This document shows positions 8,170-18,442 of a stretch of 64,000 nt of DNA, piece after piece. The stretch's first letter is position 1, and the number at the start of each line of letters is the position of its first letter. Where the stretch lies: contig JACJDG010000003.1 in NCBI GenBank assembly GCA_016432725.1, positions 2,852,001-2,916,000 of the forward strand, in the 5' to 3' direction. The notes under the pieces were generated by a model, which was given only the letters and a program-made list of their open reading frames with translations, did no database searches and was not told where the DNA came from. The DNA comes from Streptomyces sp. DHE7-1. GTDB lineage: Bacteria > Actinomycetota > Actinomycetes > Streptomycetales > Streptomycetaceae. Both the position numbers and the translations under genes were made by a program.

Positions 8170-10005
8170 CTAGTACGTCAGCCCGTACCCCAGGGGATAC
8201 AGCTCCCGCGCCGGATCGTCCGCCCGCTGCACCGGCACCGGGAGCCTGCCGTGCGGCCCCACCCGGCCGGCGATCACCCGTGCGGCGGCGCGCAGTTCGA
8301 CGTCGGTCCAGGAGTAGGTCGCCAGGAATCCCTTGACGGCGGGGAGCTGGGCGACGTCGTAGGGGTTCCGTACGGCGACGGCCACCACCGGCTTCCCGGT
8401 GGCGAGCAACTGCTCCACCAGGGTCCGCTGGCTGCTTGCCGCCGTCACGTTGTACGTGGCCACGACCACCGCGTCGGCGTCCCGCGCGGCCGTCACCGCC
8501 TTGCCGACGACCGTCGCGGAGGGCGCGGTGCCGGTGGACAGGGCGGTGGCGGTGAAGCCCAGTTCGGTGAGGGCGGCCGCCAGCACCGTGGTGGGCGGTC
8601 CCGTGGTGCCGGACGGGGAGGCCGGGTCGGCGCCGACGACGAGGATCCTGGGCCGGTCGCGGTGGTCGAGCGGGAGGACGCGGTCCTCGTTGACGAGCAG
8701 GGTCGTGGTGCGCTCGGCGATCCGGTCGGCGGCCGCCAGATGGGCCTTGGTGCCCACCGTGCGGTCGACGCCGGCCCCGGTGACGTAGGGCGGCCGGTCG
8801 AGCAGTCCGAGCCGGGCCTTCAGCCGCAGGATGCGCAGGATCGATTCGTCCAGTCGGGCCTCGGTGAGCTCGCCGTCCTGGACGGCCTTGAGGACCGCGT
8901 GCCACGCCACGTCGAGTGACGGCGGGTTGAGGAGCTGGTCGACACCGGCCTTCAGGGCGAGCACCGGCACGCGGTCGTCGCCGTACTTGGTGCGCACTCC
9001 CTCCATGCCGAGCGAGTCGGTGACCACGACGCCGTCGTAGCCGAGTTCGCCGCGCAGGATGCCGGTCAGGATGGGGTGCGAGAGGGTGGCCGGGTCACCG
9101 GCGTCGTCCAGGGCCGGGAACTGCAGGTGCGCGGTCATGATCGAGTCGATGCCCGCCGCGATCGCCGCCCGGAAGGGCACCGCGTCCAGCCGCTCCCACA
9201 GCTCGCGGCTGTGCGTGATGACCGGGAAGCCGGTGTGGCTGTCGACGGCGGTGTCCCCGTGGCCGGGGAAGTGCTTGGCGGTCGCCGCGACCCGGGAGGC
9301 CTGGTAGCCCTTCACCTCGGCCGCCACCAGCCGGGCCACCGCCTCCGGGTCGGCCCCGAAGGACCGGACGCCGATGACCGGGTTGGCCGGGTTGACGTTC
9401 ACGTCGGCGTCGGGGCTGTAGTCCTGGTTGATGCCCATGGCGCGCAGTTCGGCGCCGGAGACGCGGCCGAGGGTGTGGGCGTCGGCGGGGCGGCCGCCCG
9501 CGCCGATCGCCATGGCGCCCGGGAACAGCGTGGCCGGCGCGCCCACCCGGCAGACGATGCCGTGCTCCTGGTCGGTGGCGATGAGCACCGGCAGGCCGCG
9601 GGGCTGCTCAAGGGAGGCGCGCTGGATGCCGTTGGACAGGTCGGCGATCTGGTGCGGGTCCCGGGTGTTGTGGGCCCAGGTGAAGTAGATGATGCCGCCG
9701 ACCCGGTACTTGGCGATCAGCTCGGCGGCCGTGCGGACCCCGATCTCCGCGACGTTGGCGTCGATGTCGGCCTGGTCGGGGGCGGTGGCGGAGTGGCCGT
9801 AGACCCGCATCACGAAGAGCTGGCCGACCTTCTCCTCCAGCGACATGCGGGAGATGAGGGCGCGCAGCCTGGTGTCGCCGGAGGCGGCGGCGTGGGCGGT
9901 GGCCGGTACGGTCAGCGCGGCGGTGATGCCCGCGGTGGCGGCGAGAACGGTCCGTCTGGACGGCCGCGGGGTGTTTCCCGTGCTTCCCGTGCTGCTGTGG
10001 TGCAC
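8170..10005 (-). CDS. Secreted glycoside hydrolase family 3 beta-N-acetylglucosaminidase-like protein
   Basis: A 611-residue GH3 enzyme. The N-terminus is a secretion signal with a twin-arginine-like RRTVLAATAG stretch and cleavage after AHAAA. The NagZ-type barrel carries LIATDQEHGIVCRVG, then KHFPGHGDTAVDSHTGFPV, where the Asp-His pair serves as acid/base in GH3 N-acetylglucosaminidases. VVVTDSLGMEGV contains the nucleophile aspartate. A C-terminal alpha/beta sandwich domain follows from about residue 400. The GTG start has AAGGAG about eight bases upstream. Likely acts outside the membrane on cell-wall or chitin-derived amino sugars. Confidence 0.88.
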   Translation of the reverse strand: MHHSSTGSTGNTPRPSRRTVLAATAGITAALTVPATAHAAASGDTRLRALISRMSLEEKVGQLFVMRVYGHSATAPDQADIDANVAEIGVRTAAELIAKYRVGGIIYFTWAHNTRDPHQIADLSNGIQRASLEQPRGLPVLIATDQEHGIVCRVGAPATLFPGAMAIGAGGRPADAHTLGRVSGAELRAMGINQDYSPDADVNVNPANPVIGVRSFGADPEAVARLVAAEVKGYQASRVAATAKHFPGHGDTAVDSHTGFPVITHSRELWERLDAVPFRAAIAAGIDSIMTAHLQFPALDDAGDPATLSHPILTGILRGELGYDGVVVTDSLGMEGVRTKYGDDRVPVLALKAGVDQLLNPPSLDVAWHAVLKAVQDGELTEARLDESILRILRLKARLGLLDRPPYVTGAGVDRTVGTKAHLAAADRIAERTTTLLVNEDRVLPLDHRDRPRILVVGADPASPSGTTGPPTTVLAAALTELGFTATALSTGTAPSATVVGKAVTAARDADAVVVATYNVTAASSQRTLVEQLLATGKPVVAVAVRNPYDVAQLPAVKGFLATYSWTDVELRAAARVIAGRVGPHGRLPVPVQRADDPARELYPLGYGLTY

Positions 10006-10393
10006 GCGTGCTCCTTCCGGAGGACAACCGCTGAAGGAAACTTCCAAGGAGCCACCAATATCCGGGAAGTTTCTTTCCGTCAAGGGAACGCACAGGAAGC
10101 CGGGGTGAGGCCGCCGTCGGCAGTCGGGAGGGGGCGCGCCGACGGCGGCGGCCGCCCGGCCCGGTGCGGCGGAGGGGGTGCGCCGGCCTCGGGTCCGGAG
10201 CCGGCACCGCACCGCGGACCCGCCGGCGGTCCGGGCGTCGGACAGCGGCGGGGTCCGCGCGGGCGGACGGCCGCGGGTGGCGGCGGGGTCCGCGCGGGCG
10301 GACGGCCGCACGGGTGAGTTCTTCCCGCCGCACCGGTGAGTTCCGCCGGCGCGGGGAGTCTGCACCACAGTTGCCGACGACGCGGGAGGAACC
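10006..10393. other. Gap with a 30-bp direct repeat
   Basis: This 388-bp region separates the divergent GH3 and reductase genes and should hold both promoters. The only structure I see is a 30-bp direct repeat starting GCGGCGGGGTCCGCGCGGGC at 10245-10274 and again at 10280-10309, plus two GGTGAGTT copies shortly after it. Confidence 0.6.
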
Positions 10394-11038
10394 ATGGCTC
10401 AACTGCTGAGGGTGCAGAACTTCAATGTGTCCAGTGACGGGATCGCCGCCGGCGAGGACCAGAGTTTCGAGCGGCCCTTCGGTCTCCCCGGTGCCGAGCG
10501 CCTCTTCGGCTGGGCGGGCGCGACGGCGAGCTGGCCCAATCGCACCGATCCCGGGGGCAGCCGGGGGCTCGACGACTACTTCACGCGGGACTTCGCCAAC
10601 GGCATCGGGGCGGAGATCATGGGCCGCAACAAGTTCGGGCCGCAGCGCGGGCCCTGGCAGGACTACGAGTGGCGCGGCTGGTGGGGCGACGAACCCCCGT
10701 TCCACACGCCGGTGTTCGTGATGACGCACCACCGGCGCCCCTCGTTCACGCTGTCGGACACCACGTTCCACTTCGTCGACGGTGACCCGGCGACGGTCCT
10801 GGAGCAGGCACGCGAGGCGGCGCGGGGCGGGGACGTCCGGCTCGGCGGCGGGGTGACCACCGTCCGGGAGTTCCTCGACGCCGGTCTGGTGGACACCATG
10901 CACGTGGCGGTGTCGCCGGTGAAGTTCGGGTCGGGCCTCCGGCTCTGGGAGTCGCCGGAGGAGCTGCTGGACCGCTTCCACCTGGAGGTCGTGCCCAGCC
11001 CGAGCGGCGTGACGCACCACCTGTTCTGGCGGAGGTGA
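10394..11038 (+). CDS. Dihydrofolate reductase family protein (RibD C-terminal domain)
   Basis: A 214-residue RibD_C/DHFR-like reductase with an NADPH-binding pattern: GIGAEIMGRNKFG, PVFVMTHHRRP, RLGGGVTTVREFLDAGLVD and the closing VSPVKFGSGLRLW. Such stand-alone proteins are common in actinobacteria, and their physiological substrates are mostly unknown. ATG 10394 has GGAGG eight bases upstream. The gene is followed by two strong hairpins. Confidence 0.85.
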   Translation: MAQLLRVQNFNVSSDGIAAGEDQSFERPFGLPGAERLFGWAGATASWPNRTDPGGSRGLDDYFTRDFANGIGAEIMGRNKFGPQRGPWQDYEWRGWWGDEPPFHTPVFVMTHHRRPSFTLSDTTFHFVDGDPATVLEQAREAARGGDVRLGGGVTTVREFLDAGLVDTMHVAVSPVKFGSGLRLWESPEELLDRFHLEVVPSPSGVTHHLFWRR

Positions 11039-11040
11039 CA

Positions 11041-11072
11041 CCGGGGCGCCCGACGCGGGTCGGGCGCCCCGG
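11041..11072. terminator. Hairpin terminator
   Basis: A perfect 14-bp stem (CCGGGGCGCCCGAC / GTCGGGCGCCCCGG) directly after the reductase stop codon. Confidence 0.85.
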
Positions 11073-11073
11073 C

Positions 11074-11107
11074 GGTGCCGGCCGCTCCGTGTGGAGCGGC
11101 CGGCACC
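11074..11107. terminator. Hairpin terminator, convergent gene
   Basis: A second perfect 15-bp stem (GGTGCCGGCCGCTCC / GGAGCGGCCGGCACC, loop GTGT), seven bases from the stop codon of the peptidase on the other strand. The two hairpins stand back to back between convergent genes. Confidence 0.85.
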
Positions 11108-11113
11108 GGTGGA

Positions 11114-12541
11114 TCAGGGACGCAGCCCGGGCTCGCGTTCCACGTCCCGTACGTCCAGCTTCGCGTCGTGGCGGGCCAGCGGCCTGGCCGCGGACGGGTC
11201 CGCCCGGACGGCGGCGGGCGCGACGCCCGCCCACTCCAGGATGCGGGCCGTGGCCAGCGCCTTCTGGTCGGGCACCAGGCCCGCCACATTGGCCCCGTGG
11301 TTCATGCCGGGGGCGGTGAAGACGTAGGAGTCACGGGAGCCCGCGCCGACGCGGAACCGCTCCGAACCCCACGGGTCGTTCTCGCCGTAGACGAAGAGCA
11401 TGTGCCGGGCGTGCCGCCGGACCCAGCCGTCCACGTCCCGCATCGCCTCCGGCTGGAAGCGCATGGGGATGGAACGGGGCACGAAGTTGCGCGGCGGCTG
11501 GTAGCCGTAGCGGATCAGCTTCTTCTCGATGTACGGGAAGTGGATGCTGGGCGCGCCGAGCTGGGTGCCCGCCTGGTAGTAGTACGGCGTGTACGTCTCC
11601 AGGCCCTGGTCGGTGTAGGCGGAGAAGCCGGAGATGGTGTCGACCGAGTCCCAGATCGCGTCGTCGGCCGCGGTCGCCGCGTCGGCGGGGATCGTGTCGC
11701 AGTCCTTCAGCAGGCTGTACTGCCAGAAGCCCCAGACGTAGTCGAGGACGACCGCCTCGTAGGCCTTGTCCAGGCCGCCGATGGTGTCGAAGGTGTAGCC
11801 GTTGTCCGCGGCGTACTGCGCGTACCTCTTCTCCAGCGGCTCGCGGCGCACCAGCGCCTCCCGCTGGACGGCGTTCAGCCGGTCCCGGCACTCCTTGGTC
11901 CCGACGCCCGCGAAGAACCGGTCGTACGCCGAGTCCTCCTTGTTGACGACGTCGTTGGGGGCGACATAGGCGACCACGCCGTCCATGTCGCGCGGGTAGA
12001 AGCGCTCGAAGTAGGTGGCCGTCATGCCGCCCTTGGAGCCGCCGGTGGCGAGCCAGTTGGCGGAGTAGATCGGCTTCAGGGCCTGGTAGACCCGGTGCTG
12101 GTCACTGGCCGCCTGCCAGATGTCCAGCTTGGACCAGTCCGCCGGCGCGGGCCGGGACGGGGTGAAGAAGCGGTACTCCAGGGAGACCTGGTTGCCGTCC
12201 ACGATCTGGGTGGGTTCCCGGCGGGACGGGGTGGTGGAGACGTTGTAGCCGCCGGTGTAGAAGACCGTCGGTCGGCTGGTGTCCTTGTGCAGCACGGTGA
12301 TCCGCTGCTGGAAGGTGCCCTGCGACGGGTGCCGGTGGTCGACCGGCTGCGTGTAGTTCAGTACGAAGTACCGGTAGCCGGGGTACGGCTTCTCCTGGAC
12401 CAGGCTCATGCCGGGTATCGCCAGGAGCCGGTCCTTGATGTCGGGCTCGGACTGGGCGGCGGTGGCCGCGCCCGCTGTGCTCAGCGTGCCTATGAAGACC
12501 GTGAGCGCCAGCAGCCATCTGAGCGCCTTGCGCATGCGCAC
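11114..12541 (-). CDS. Secreted S37 family (PS-10 type) aminopeptidase
   Basis: A 475-residue secreted serine peptidase. A Sec signal peptide (MRMRKALRWLLALTVF...GAATAA) is followed by the S37/tripeptidyl aminopeptidase core. The nucleophile is in WLATGGSKGGMTA (GxSxG), the acid probably in VYGENDPWG and the histidine in APGMNHGANV, in the correct alpha/beta-hydrolase order. Length fits the Streptomyces PS-10 family. Likely removes short N-terminal peptides from extracellular proteins. Single gene with its own terminator. Confidence 0.88.
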   Translation of the reverse strand: MRMRKALRWLLALTVFIGTLSTAGAATAAQSEPDIKDRLLAIPGMSLVQEKPYPGYRYFVLNYTQPVDHRHPSQGTFQQRITVLHKDTSRPTVFYTGGYNVSTTPSRREPTQIVDGNQVSLEYRFFTPSRPAPADWSKLDIWQAASDQHRVYQALKPIYSANWLATGGSKGGMTATYFERFYPRDMDGVVAYVAPNDVVNKEDSAYDRFFAGVGTKECRDRLNAVQREALVRREPLEKRYAQYAADNGYTFDTIGGLDKAYEAVVLDYVWGFWQYSLLKDCDTIPADAATAADDAIWDSVDTISGFSAYTDQGLETYTPYYYQAGTQLGAPSIHFPYIEKKLIRYGYQPPRNFVPRSIPMRFQPEAMRDVDGWVRRHARHMLFVYGENDPWGSERFRVGAGSRDSYVFTAPGMNHGANVAGLVPDQKALATARILEWAGVAPAAVRADPSAARPLARHDAKLDVRDVEREPGLRP

Positions 12542-12680
12542 TCTCCCCTGTGAGACAGATGTGCGCCGGAAGCTAGCGGAGCAACTGCCGTGACACCAGA
12601 GGGGGTTGTGCGATTTGGGACGGTCTGCGGTCAGATGGCGTACGGATCAGGGGTTCAGGGGCCCGCGATAGCGCGGGAGT

Positions 12681-13073
12681 TCAGCACAGGAACCAGCCGG
12701 AGCTGACCGTGGCGCGGCCCACCGAGCCCCGCACCCACACGCAGCGCTGTCCGGCGTGCACGGTCACCGGGCCGGCGTGGTGCTTGAACCGGCCCGCGTC
12801 CACGACCGGCCGGTTGCCGCGGGCCTGGACGCTGACGGACATCAGCCGTCTGGCACCGGGGTGCCGGGCGACGGTGACGGCGCAGACGTAGCCGTTGCGC
12901 TTGTAGACGTGCACGACGCCCGCGCTGAACGGCAGGGTGCGTACCTCGTGTCCGGCGCAGGAACCGGCCGGGGCCGCCTGGGCGGCGCCGGGCACCGCGA
13001 GCGCGAGCGCGCCGGAGGCGGCCAGCGCGGCCGCGCCGAGCACCAGACGCCGGCGTATGGCACCACAGTCCAT
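12681..13073 (-). CDS. Small secreted protein of unknown function
   Basis: A 130-residue exported protein. ATG 13073 was chosen because GGGGAGGA lies just upstream; a longer open frame begins at 13112. The signal peptide (RRRLVLGAAALAASGALAL) ends at AQAA. The mature part of roughly 95 residues is rich in Val, Arg and His and holds four cysteines (GSCAGHE, YVCAV, RCVWV and the final C), enough for two disulfides. I do not recognise a family. Confidence 0.7.
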   Translation of the reverse strand: MDCGAIRRRLVLGAAALAASGALALAVPGAAQAAPAGSCAGHEVRTLPFSAGVVHVYKRNGYVCAVTVARHPGARRLMSVSVQARGNRPVVDAGRFKHHAGPVTVHAGQRCVWVRGSVGRATVSSGWFLC

Positions 13074-13199
13074 CGTCGTCCTCCCCGTACCGCGGTCGTA
13101 CGTCCCCGGCATACGTCACCGACGACCGTACTGATGTACGGACGCAGGACGTGTGTCGGATGGTTGCACGGTCGTCGGCGAGCCCGCCCTCCGGGGTGC

Positions 13200-16100
13200 T
13201 CAGCGGGTGGCGCCCACCGGCTCCTCCGGTTCGGACCGGCCGACGAAGGTCCGCCAGAGTTCGGCGTAGTGGCCGCCCAGGGCCAGGAGTTCGTCGTGGG
13301 TGCCGTCCTCCACCACCCTGCCGTGGTCCATGACCACCACCCGGTCGGCGCGCGCGGCCGTGGTCAGCCGGTGCGCGACCACCAGCGTGGTGCGGCGGCC
13401 CGCCAGCCGGTCGGTGGCCTGGTTGACCTGGGCCTCGGTGGCCAGGTCCAGGGCGGCCGTGGCCTCGTCGAGGAGCAGGACGTCCGGGTCGACCAGTTCG
13501 GCGCGGGCGAGCGCGATGAGCTGGCGCTGGCCGGCCGAGAGGTTGCGGCCGCGTTCGGCGACCTCGTGCAGGTAGCCGCCGTCGAGCGTGGCGATCATCT
13601 CGTGCGCGCCGACCGCCCGCGCCGCCGCCTCGACCTCGGCGTCGGTGGCCTCGGGGCGGCCGTAGGCGATGGCGTCCCGGACGGTGCCCGGGAAGAGGTA
13701 CGCCTCCTGCGGGACCACCCCGAGGCGGTGCCGGTACGAGGTCAGGTCCAGGGTGCGCAGATCCGTGCCGTCGGCCGTGACCCGGCCGGAGGTGGGGTCG
13801 TAGAACCGGGCCACCAGCTTCACCAGCGTGGACTTGCCGGCCCCGGTCTCACCGACGAAGGCGACCGTCTGCCCGGCCGGGACGGTGAGGGTGATGCCGG
13901 TCAGCGCCTCCTCCTCGGCGCCGTAGGCGAAGCGCACGTCCTCGAACGCGATGTCGCCGCGCAGGGAGGCGACCTCGCGGGGTTCGGCGGCGGAGCCGGT
14001 GGAGGCCGGCTCGCGCAGCAGCTCCTGGATGCGGCCGAGGGAGACGGTGGCCTGCTGGTAGCCGTCGAAGACCTGGGAGAGCTGCTGGACCGGGGCGAAG
14101 AACAGGTCGATGTAGAGCAGGTACGCCACCAGCGCGCCCGTGGTCAGCGTGGCCGCCTCCACCCGGCCGGCGCCGGTGATCAGCACGGCGGCCGCGGCGA
14201 CCGAGGACAGCAGCTGGACGAAGGGGAAGTAGACCGAGATCAGCCACTGGCCGCGGATACGGGCGGCACGGTAGCTGTCGCTGCGCTCGGCGAACCTCCG
14301 GGCGCCGTCCGGCTCGCGCCGGAAGGCCTGCACGATCCGGAGTCCGGCCACCGACTCCTGCAGGTCCGCGTTGACCGCCGACACCCGCTCACGGGCGAGT
14401 TCGTAGGCCTTCACGCTGGCCCGGCGGAAGAAGAAGGTGGCGATGACCAGCGGGGGCAGGGTGGCGAAGACGACCAGGGCGAGCTGCACGTCGAGCACCA
14501 GCAGGGCGGCCATGATGCCGAAGAAGGTGACGACCGAGACGAACGCGGTGACCAGGCCGGTCTGCAGGAACGTGGACAGGGCGTCGACGTCCGTCGTCAT
14601 CCGGGTCATGATCCGGCCGGTCAGCTCGCGCTCGTAGTAGTCGAGGCCGAGCCGCTGGAGCTGGGCGAAGATCTTCAGCCGCAGGGCGTACAGCACGCGC
14701 TCGCCGGTGCGGCCGGTCATCCGGGTCTCGCCGAACTGCGCGGTCCACTGCACCAGCACGGTGAGCAGGCCCAGCAGTGAGGCCGCCCAGACCGCGCCGA
14801 GCGCCGCCCTGCTGACGCCCTGGTCGATGCCGTGCCGGATCAGCACCGGCAGCAGCAGGCCCGTACCCGCGTCCACGGCGACCAGCAGCAGGCTGACCAG
14901 CAGCGGCAGGCCGAAGCCGTGCAGCAGCCGGCGCAGGCCGTACGACTGCTCGGCGCGCACCGCGCGGGCCTCGTCGACATCGGGGGTGTCGGTGGCCGGG
15001 GGCAGTGCCTCGACCTGGGCGAGGAGTTCGGGGGTGGCGGGGGTGCCGGCCATGGCCGCGTCCCTGGGCCGGCGCTCGCCCGTCCACAGCCGGGGGTGAT
15101 GCCGGCCTCGGCGTCGAACTCGGCGTCCAGCTCCTCGCGGAGGCTGGTGTCCTCCTGCGGCTCGGCGGGGCCGGTGTGGCCCGGGGAGACGCCGCCCAGC
15201 TCGTCGGGGTCGGTCAGCAGCCGGCGGTACAGGGCGCAGCGCTCCTGCAGTTCCTCGTGGGTGCCGACGTCGGCGAGCCGGCCGCCGTCCAGGACGGCGA
15301 TGCGGTCGGCGAGGTTCAGGGTGGATCGGCGGTGGGCGATGAGCAGGGTCGTCCGGCCCTCCATCACATGCTTCAGCGCCTCGTGGATCTCGTGCTCCAC
15401 GCGGGCGTCCACGGCGGAGGTGGCGTCGTCCAGGACCAGCAGGCGGGGGTCGGTGAGCAGGGCGCGGGCGAGCGCGACGCGCTGGCGCTGGCCGCCGGAG
15501 AGGGTCAGGCCGTGCTCGCCGACCTTGGTGTCGTAGCCCTGGGGCAGCTCGCCGATGAACCGGTCCGCCTGGGCGGCGCGGGCGGCGGCCTCGATCTCCT
15601 CCCGGGTGGCGGCCGGGCGGCCGTAGGCGATGTTCGCGCCGACGGTGTCGGAGAAGAGGAACGAGTCCTCGGGGACCAGGCCGATCGCGGACCTGAGCGA
15701 GTCCAGGGTCAGCTCGCGCACGTCGTGCCCGCCGATCAGGACGGCACCCCGGGTGACGTCGTAGAAGCGCGGCAGGAGCAGGGAGACGGTGGACTTGCCG
15801 GAGCCGGAGGAGCCGACCACGGCCAGGGTCTCGCCGGACCGGATCTCGAAGCTGAGCCCGTCGAGGACGGGGCGCTCGTGGGCGTACCCGAACGACACGT
15901 CGTCGAACTCGACGGTCGCGGGCGCGTCGGCCGGGAGGGTCTTCGTGCCGTCCTTCATGGTCGGCTCGGTGTCGATCAGCTCCAGCACGCGCTCGGTGCC
16001 GGCCCGGGCCTGCTGCCCGACGGTGAGCACCACGGCGAGCATGCGGACCGGGCCGACGAGCTGGGCGAGGTAGGTGGAGAAGGCGACGAAGGTGCCGAGC

Positions 16101-16918
16101 GTGATGTGGCCGCGTACGGCCAGCCAGCCGCCGAGGGCGAGCATGGCGACCTGGCCGAGGGCGGGCACCGCCTGCAGGGCCGGGGTGAACCTGCTGTTCA
16201 GCCGGATGGTGCGCAGCCGGCCCGCGAAGAGCCGGCGGCCGACCTCGCGCAGTTTCCCGGTCTCCTGCTCCTCCTGGCCGAAGCCCTTCACCACCCGGAC
16301 GCCGCTCACCGCGCCGTCCACCACACCGGCCACGGCGGCGGCCTGGGCCTGGGCGTACCAGGTGGCGGGGTGGAGCTTGCTGCGGCTGCGCTTGGCGATG
16401 GCGTACAGGGCCGGGGCCACGGCCAGGGCGACCAGGGTCAGCGGCAGCGACAGCCACGCCATGATCACCAGGGATATCACGAAGAGCAGGACGTTCCCGA
16501 TCGTCATCGGGAGCATGAAGAGCAGGCCCTGGATGAGCTGGAGGTCGCTGGTGGCCCGGCCGACGACCTGCCCGGTGGACAGTTCGTCCTGGCGGCGGCC
16601 GTCGAGGCGGGTGATCGTGCCGTACATCTCGGTCCGCAGGTCGTGCTGGACGTCGAGGGCGAGCCGTCCGCCGTAGTAGCGGCGGATGTAGGTGAAGACG
16701 TAGACGAGGACGGCCGCGCCGAGCAGGGCCCCGGCCCATACGGCCATGGAGCGGGTGTGGGCGCCGATCACATCGTCGATGATCACCTTGGTGAACAGCG
16801 GGACGACGGCCATGACGGCCATGCCGCCGAGGGAGGAGCCGAGGGCGAGGACCACGTCCTTCGGATACCGCCAGGCGTAGCCCGCCAGCCGCCGTGCCCA
16901 TCCCCGTTGCGCTGCCAC
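13200..16918 (-). CDS. Fused heteromeric ABC exporter (TMD-NBD-TMD-NBD), one frameshift
   Basis: Two half-transporters in tandem, about 1,239 residues when one base is restored. The first half starts at GTG 16918 with AAGG upstream and has a six-helix domain and an NBD with Walker A GSSGSGKST, signature LSGGQRQRVALARA and Walker B LLVLDDATSAVD. The second half has Walker A GETGAGKST, signature LSAGQRQLIALARA and Walker B VLLLDEATAALD. So site 1 has Asp where the catalytic Glu normally follows Walker B, as in asymmetric type IV exporters. The halves meet near 15094, where five Gs (six expected) break the frame; restored, it reads GITPRLWTGERRPRDAAMAGTP. If the shift is real, a separate second gene could start at ATG 15053. 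Substrate unknown. Confidence 0.82.
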
Positions 16919-17019
16919 GCCGGTGCCTTCCTGTCGTCCTGCTCTACCGGAAGGCACCAACGCCGGGGCGTGCGGATTTCATCCCCCTGCAACGGGACGG
17001 GGCCGGGCACCGCGAACGT

Positions 17020-17031
17020 TACCCATGGGTA
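17020..17031. promoter_or_regulatory. Palindrome upstream of the ABC exporter
   Basis: TACCCATGGGTA, a perfect 12-bp palindrome, lies about 100 bp upstream of the exporter start. It could be an operator for a distant regulator. No local regulator gene is adjacent. Confidence 0.3.
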
Positions 17032-17041
17032 GCAAGCCGCC

Positions 17042-17965
17042 TCAGCCCTGCGGCGGCACCGCGACGTACGCCTCGCTCGGCGTGCCGGTCGGGGTGTAGC
17101 GCGCCACGGCGGCCGTCGTCGGCACCAGGTCCTTGTGGATGGCCTTGGCGACGTTCTGGATGGTGGTGACGCCGTAGCTCATGGTGCTGTTGTCCTGCGT
17201 CAGCACGGACATCATGTAGTCGTGGCCGCCGCCGTTGAAGGTACCGAGGCTGTGCACCCGCCAGCCGTGCGTGGCGCGCTCCAGCCAGCCGTTCTTCACG
17301 TGCACGGTGACCGTGGACGGTGCCCCGGCCGGCGTGCCCCAGCGCTGCGAGGAGACGACCTGGTTCATCAGCTTGAGGATGTAGGCGCGCGAGTTGTCGC
17401 TCAGCACGGTGTTCCTGGCGGTGACGAGCCTGAGCAGCTTCTGCTCGTCGGTGACGTTCTCCTGGGTCAGTCCCCAGTAGCCGTTCGCGCCGGGGACCGT
17501 CCTAGTCATCCCGGCGGCGGACAGGAAGCCCTTGATCTTCGTCAGGCCGAGCTGCTTCCAGAGCGTGCTGGTCGCGCTGTTGTCCGACTTGGTGATCATG
17601 GCCTTGGCGAGCGAGGCCTCACGGTCGGTCAGGTACCGGTCGTGCTTCTTGGCGTCCCACAGCAGCGTGGCGAGCACGGTGACCTTGACGGTGCTCGCCG
17701 AGTCGTAGGCGGTGGTGGCGCGCAGGGTGCAGGTGGTCTTGGTGGACCGGTCGTAGAGACCGATCGCGACGGTGCCCCTGCGGTTCGCGAGCGCCGCGGT
17801 GATGTCCTTCTTCAGCTTGTCGGCCAGGCCCGCCTTGGCGGACGTACAGCTGACGGTGGGCGCGGTCGCCGCCGCGGCCGGGGTGGCGGCGACCGCCGGT
17901 ATGAGCACCACGGCGCCGAGGGCGGCCGCCAGCGCTCCGGTGCGTACGGATGTGCGGGAAGTCAT
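17042..17965 (-). CDS. Secreted class A beta-lactamase-like serine hydrolase
   Basis: A 307-residue exported protein. Signal peptide through about residue 33 (VLIPAVAATPAAAA). The fold motifs are ASTVKVT (SxxK with the nucleophile Ser), KSDNSAT (SDN) and VHVKNGWLERA, where the usual KTG/KSG triad reads KNG. The KNG variant and the lack of a resistance context suggest a penicillin-binding or esterase-like role rather than a true beta-lactamase. Monocistronic; the ABC exporter gene begins 124 bases beyond its stop codon on the same strand. Confidence 0.8.
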   Translation of the reverse strand: MTSRTSVRTGALAAALGAVVLIPAVAATPAAAATAPTVSCTSAKAGLADKLKKDITAALANRRGTVAIGLYDRSTKTTCTLRATTAYDSASTVKVTVLATLLWDAKKHDRYLTDREASLAKAMITKSDNSATSTLWKQLGLTKIKGFLSAAGMTRTVPGANGYWGLTQENVTDEQKLLRLVTARNTVLSDNSRAYILKLMNQVVSSQRWGTPAGAPSTVTVHVKNGWLERATHGWRVHSLGTFNGGGHDYMMSVLTQDNSTMSYGVTTIQNVAKAIHKDLVPTTAAVARYTPTGTPSEAYVAVPPQG

Positions 17966-18037
17966 GCATGCGTTGACTCACCGGGGCGGAGGACGGTTGT
18001 ACGTGTGGCCGGTCACGGGGGTGGCAATACTCCTCCC

Positions 18038-18409
18038 ATGCCGCAGACGGAAGGTCGACTGAAGCAGTCCGGGCGCCTGTTCGCGGCACTGGCCGTGCTG
18101 CGTCTCCTCGCCCGGGTGGACCGGGAACTCCTCACCCCGGACGCGGCGCCGAACGCGAAGGACAGCCCGGAGATACGCATCCGGCGCGTCAGGGGCGACC
18201 TGTACGAGATGCTCACGGCGGCCCGCCGGCACTGCGGCGGCGAGCACTGGAAGGCCGCATCGGAGATATTCCGGTCGATACCGGGCTTTCTGACGGCCGG
18301 ACCGGTCCCGCCGGGCAGCATCAACGACGACGAGCTGGCGGAGCACCGTGCCGGTTACGACGCCCAGCTGGCCGAGTACCGCGAGAAGTTCCCCGGCCTG
18401 CTGGACTGA
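18038..18409 (+). CDS. Conserved hypothetical protein
   Basis: A 123-residue soluble, charged, probably all-helical protein without signal peptide or membrane segment (for example DRELLTPDAAPNAKD and EYREKFPGLLD). Divergent from the serine hydrolase. ATG 18038 lacks a strong ribosome binding site. Codon use is typical of the chromosome. I do not recognise a characterised family. Confidence 0.65.
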   Translation: MPQTEGRLKQSGRLFAALAVLRLLARVDRELLTPDAAPNAKDSPEIRIRRVRGDLYEMLTAARRHCGGEHWKAASEIFRSIPGFLTAGPVPPGSINDDELAEHRAGYDAQLAEYREKFPGLLD

Positions 18410-18442
18410 CGTCTTCCCCCGAGGCCCCCGGGCCGGCGGCTC

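Noticed and set aside
12756..14780. A 674-codon plus-strand open frame opposite the ABC exporter gene
   Set aside because: It is antisense to well-conserved NBD and TMD sequence and has the Gly/Arg/Asp-rich composition typical of high-GC shadow frames.
15005..17032. A 675-codon plus-strand open frame opposite the first ABC half
   Set aside because: Same reason; no recognisable domain, and the opposite strand has complete ABC motifs.
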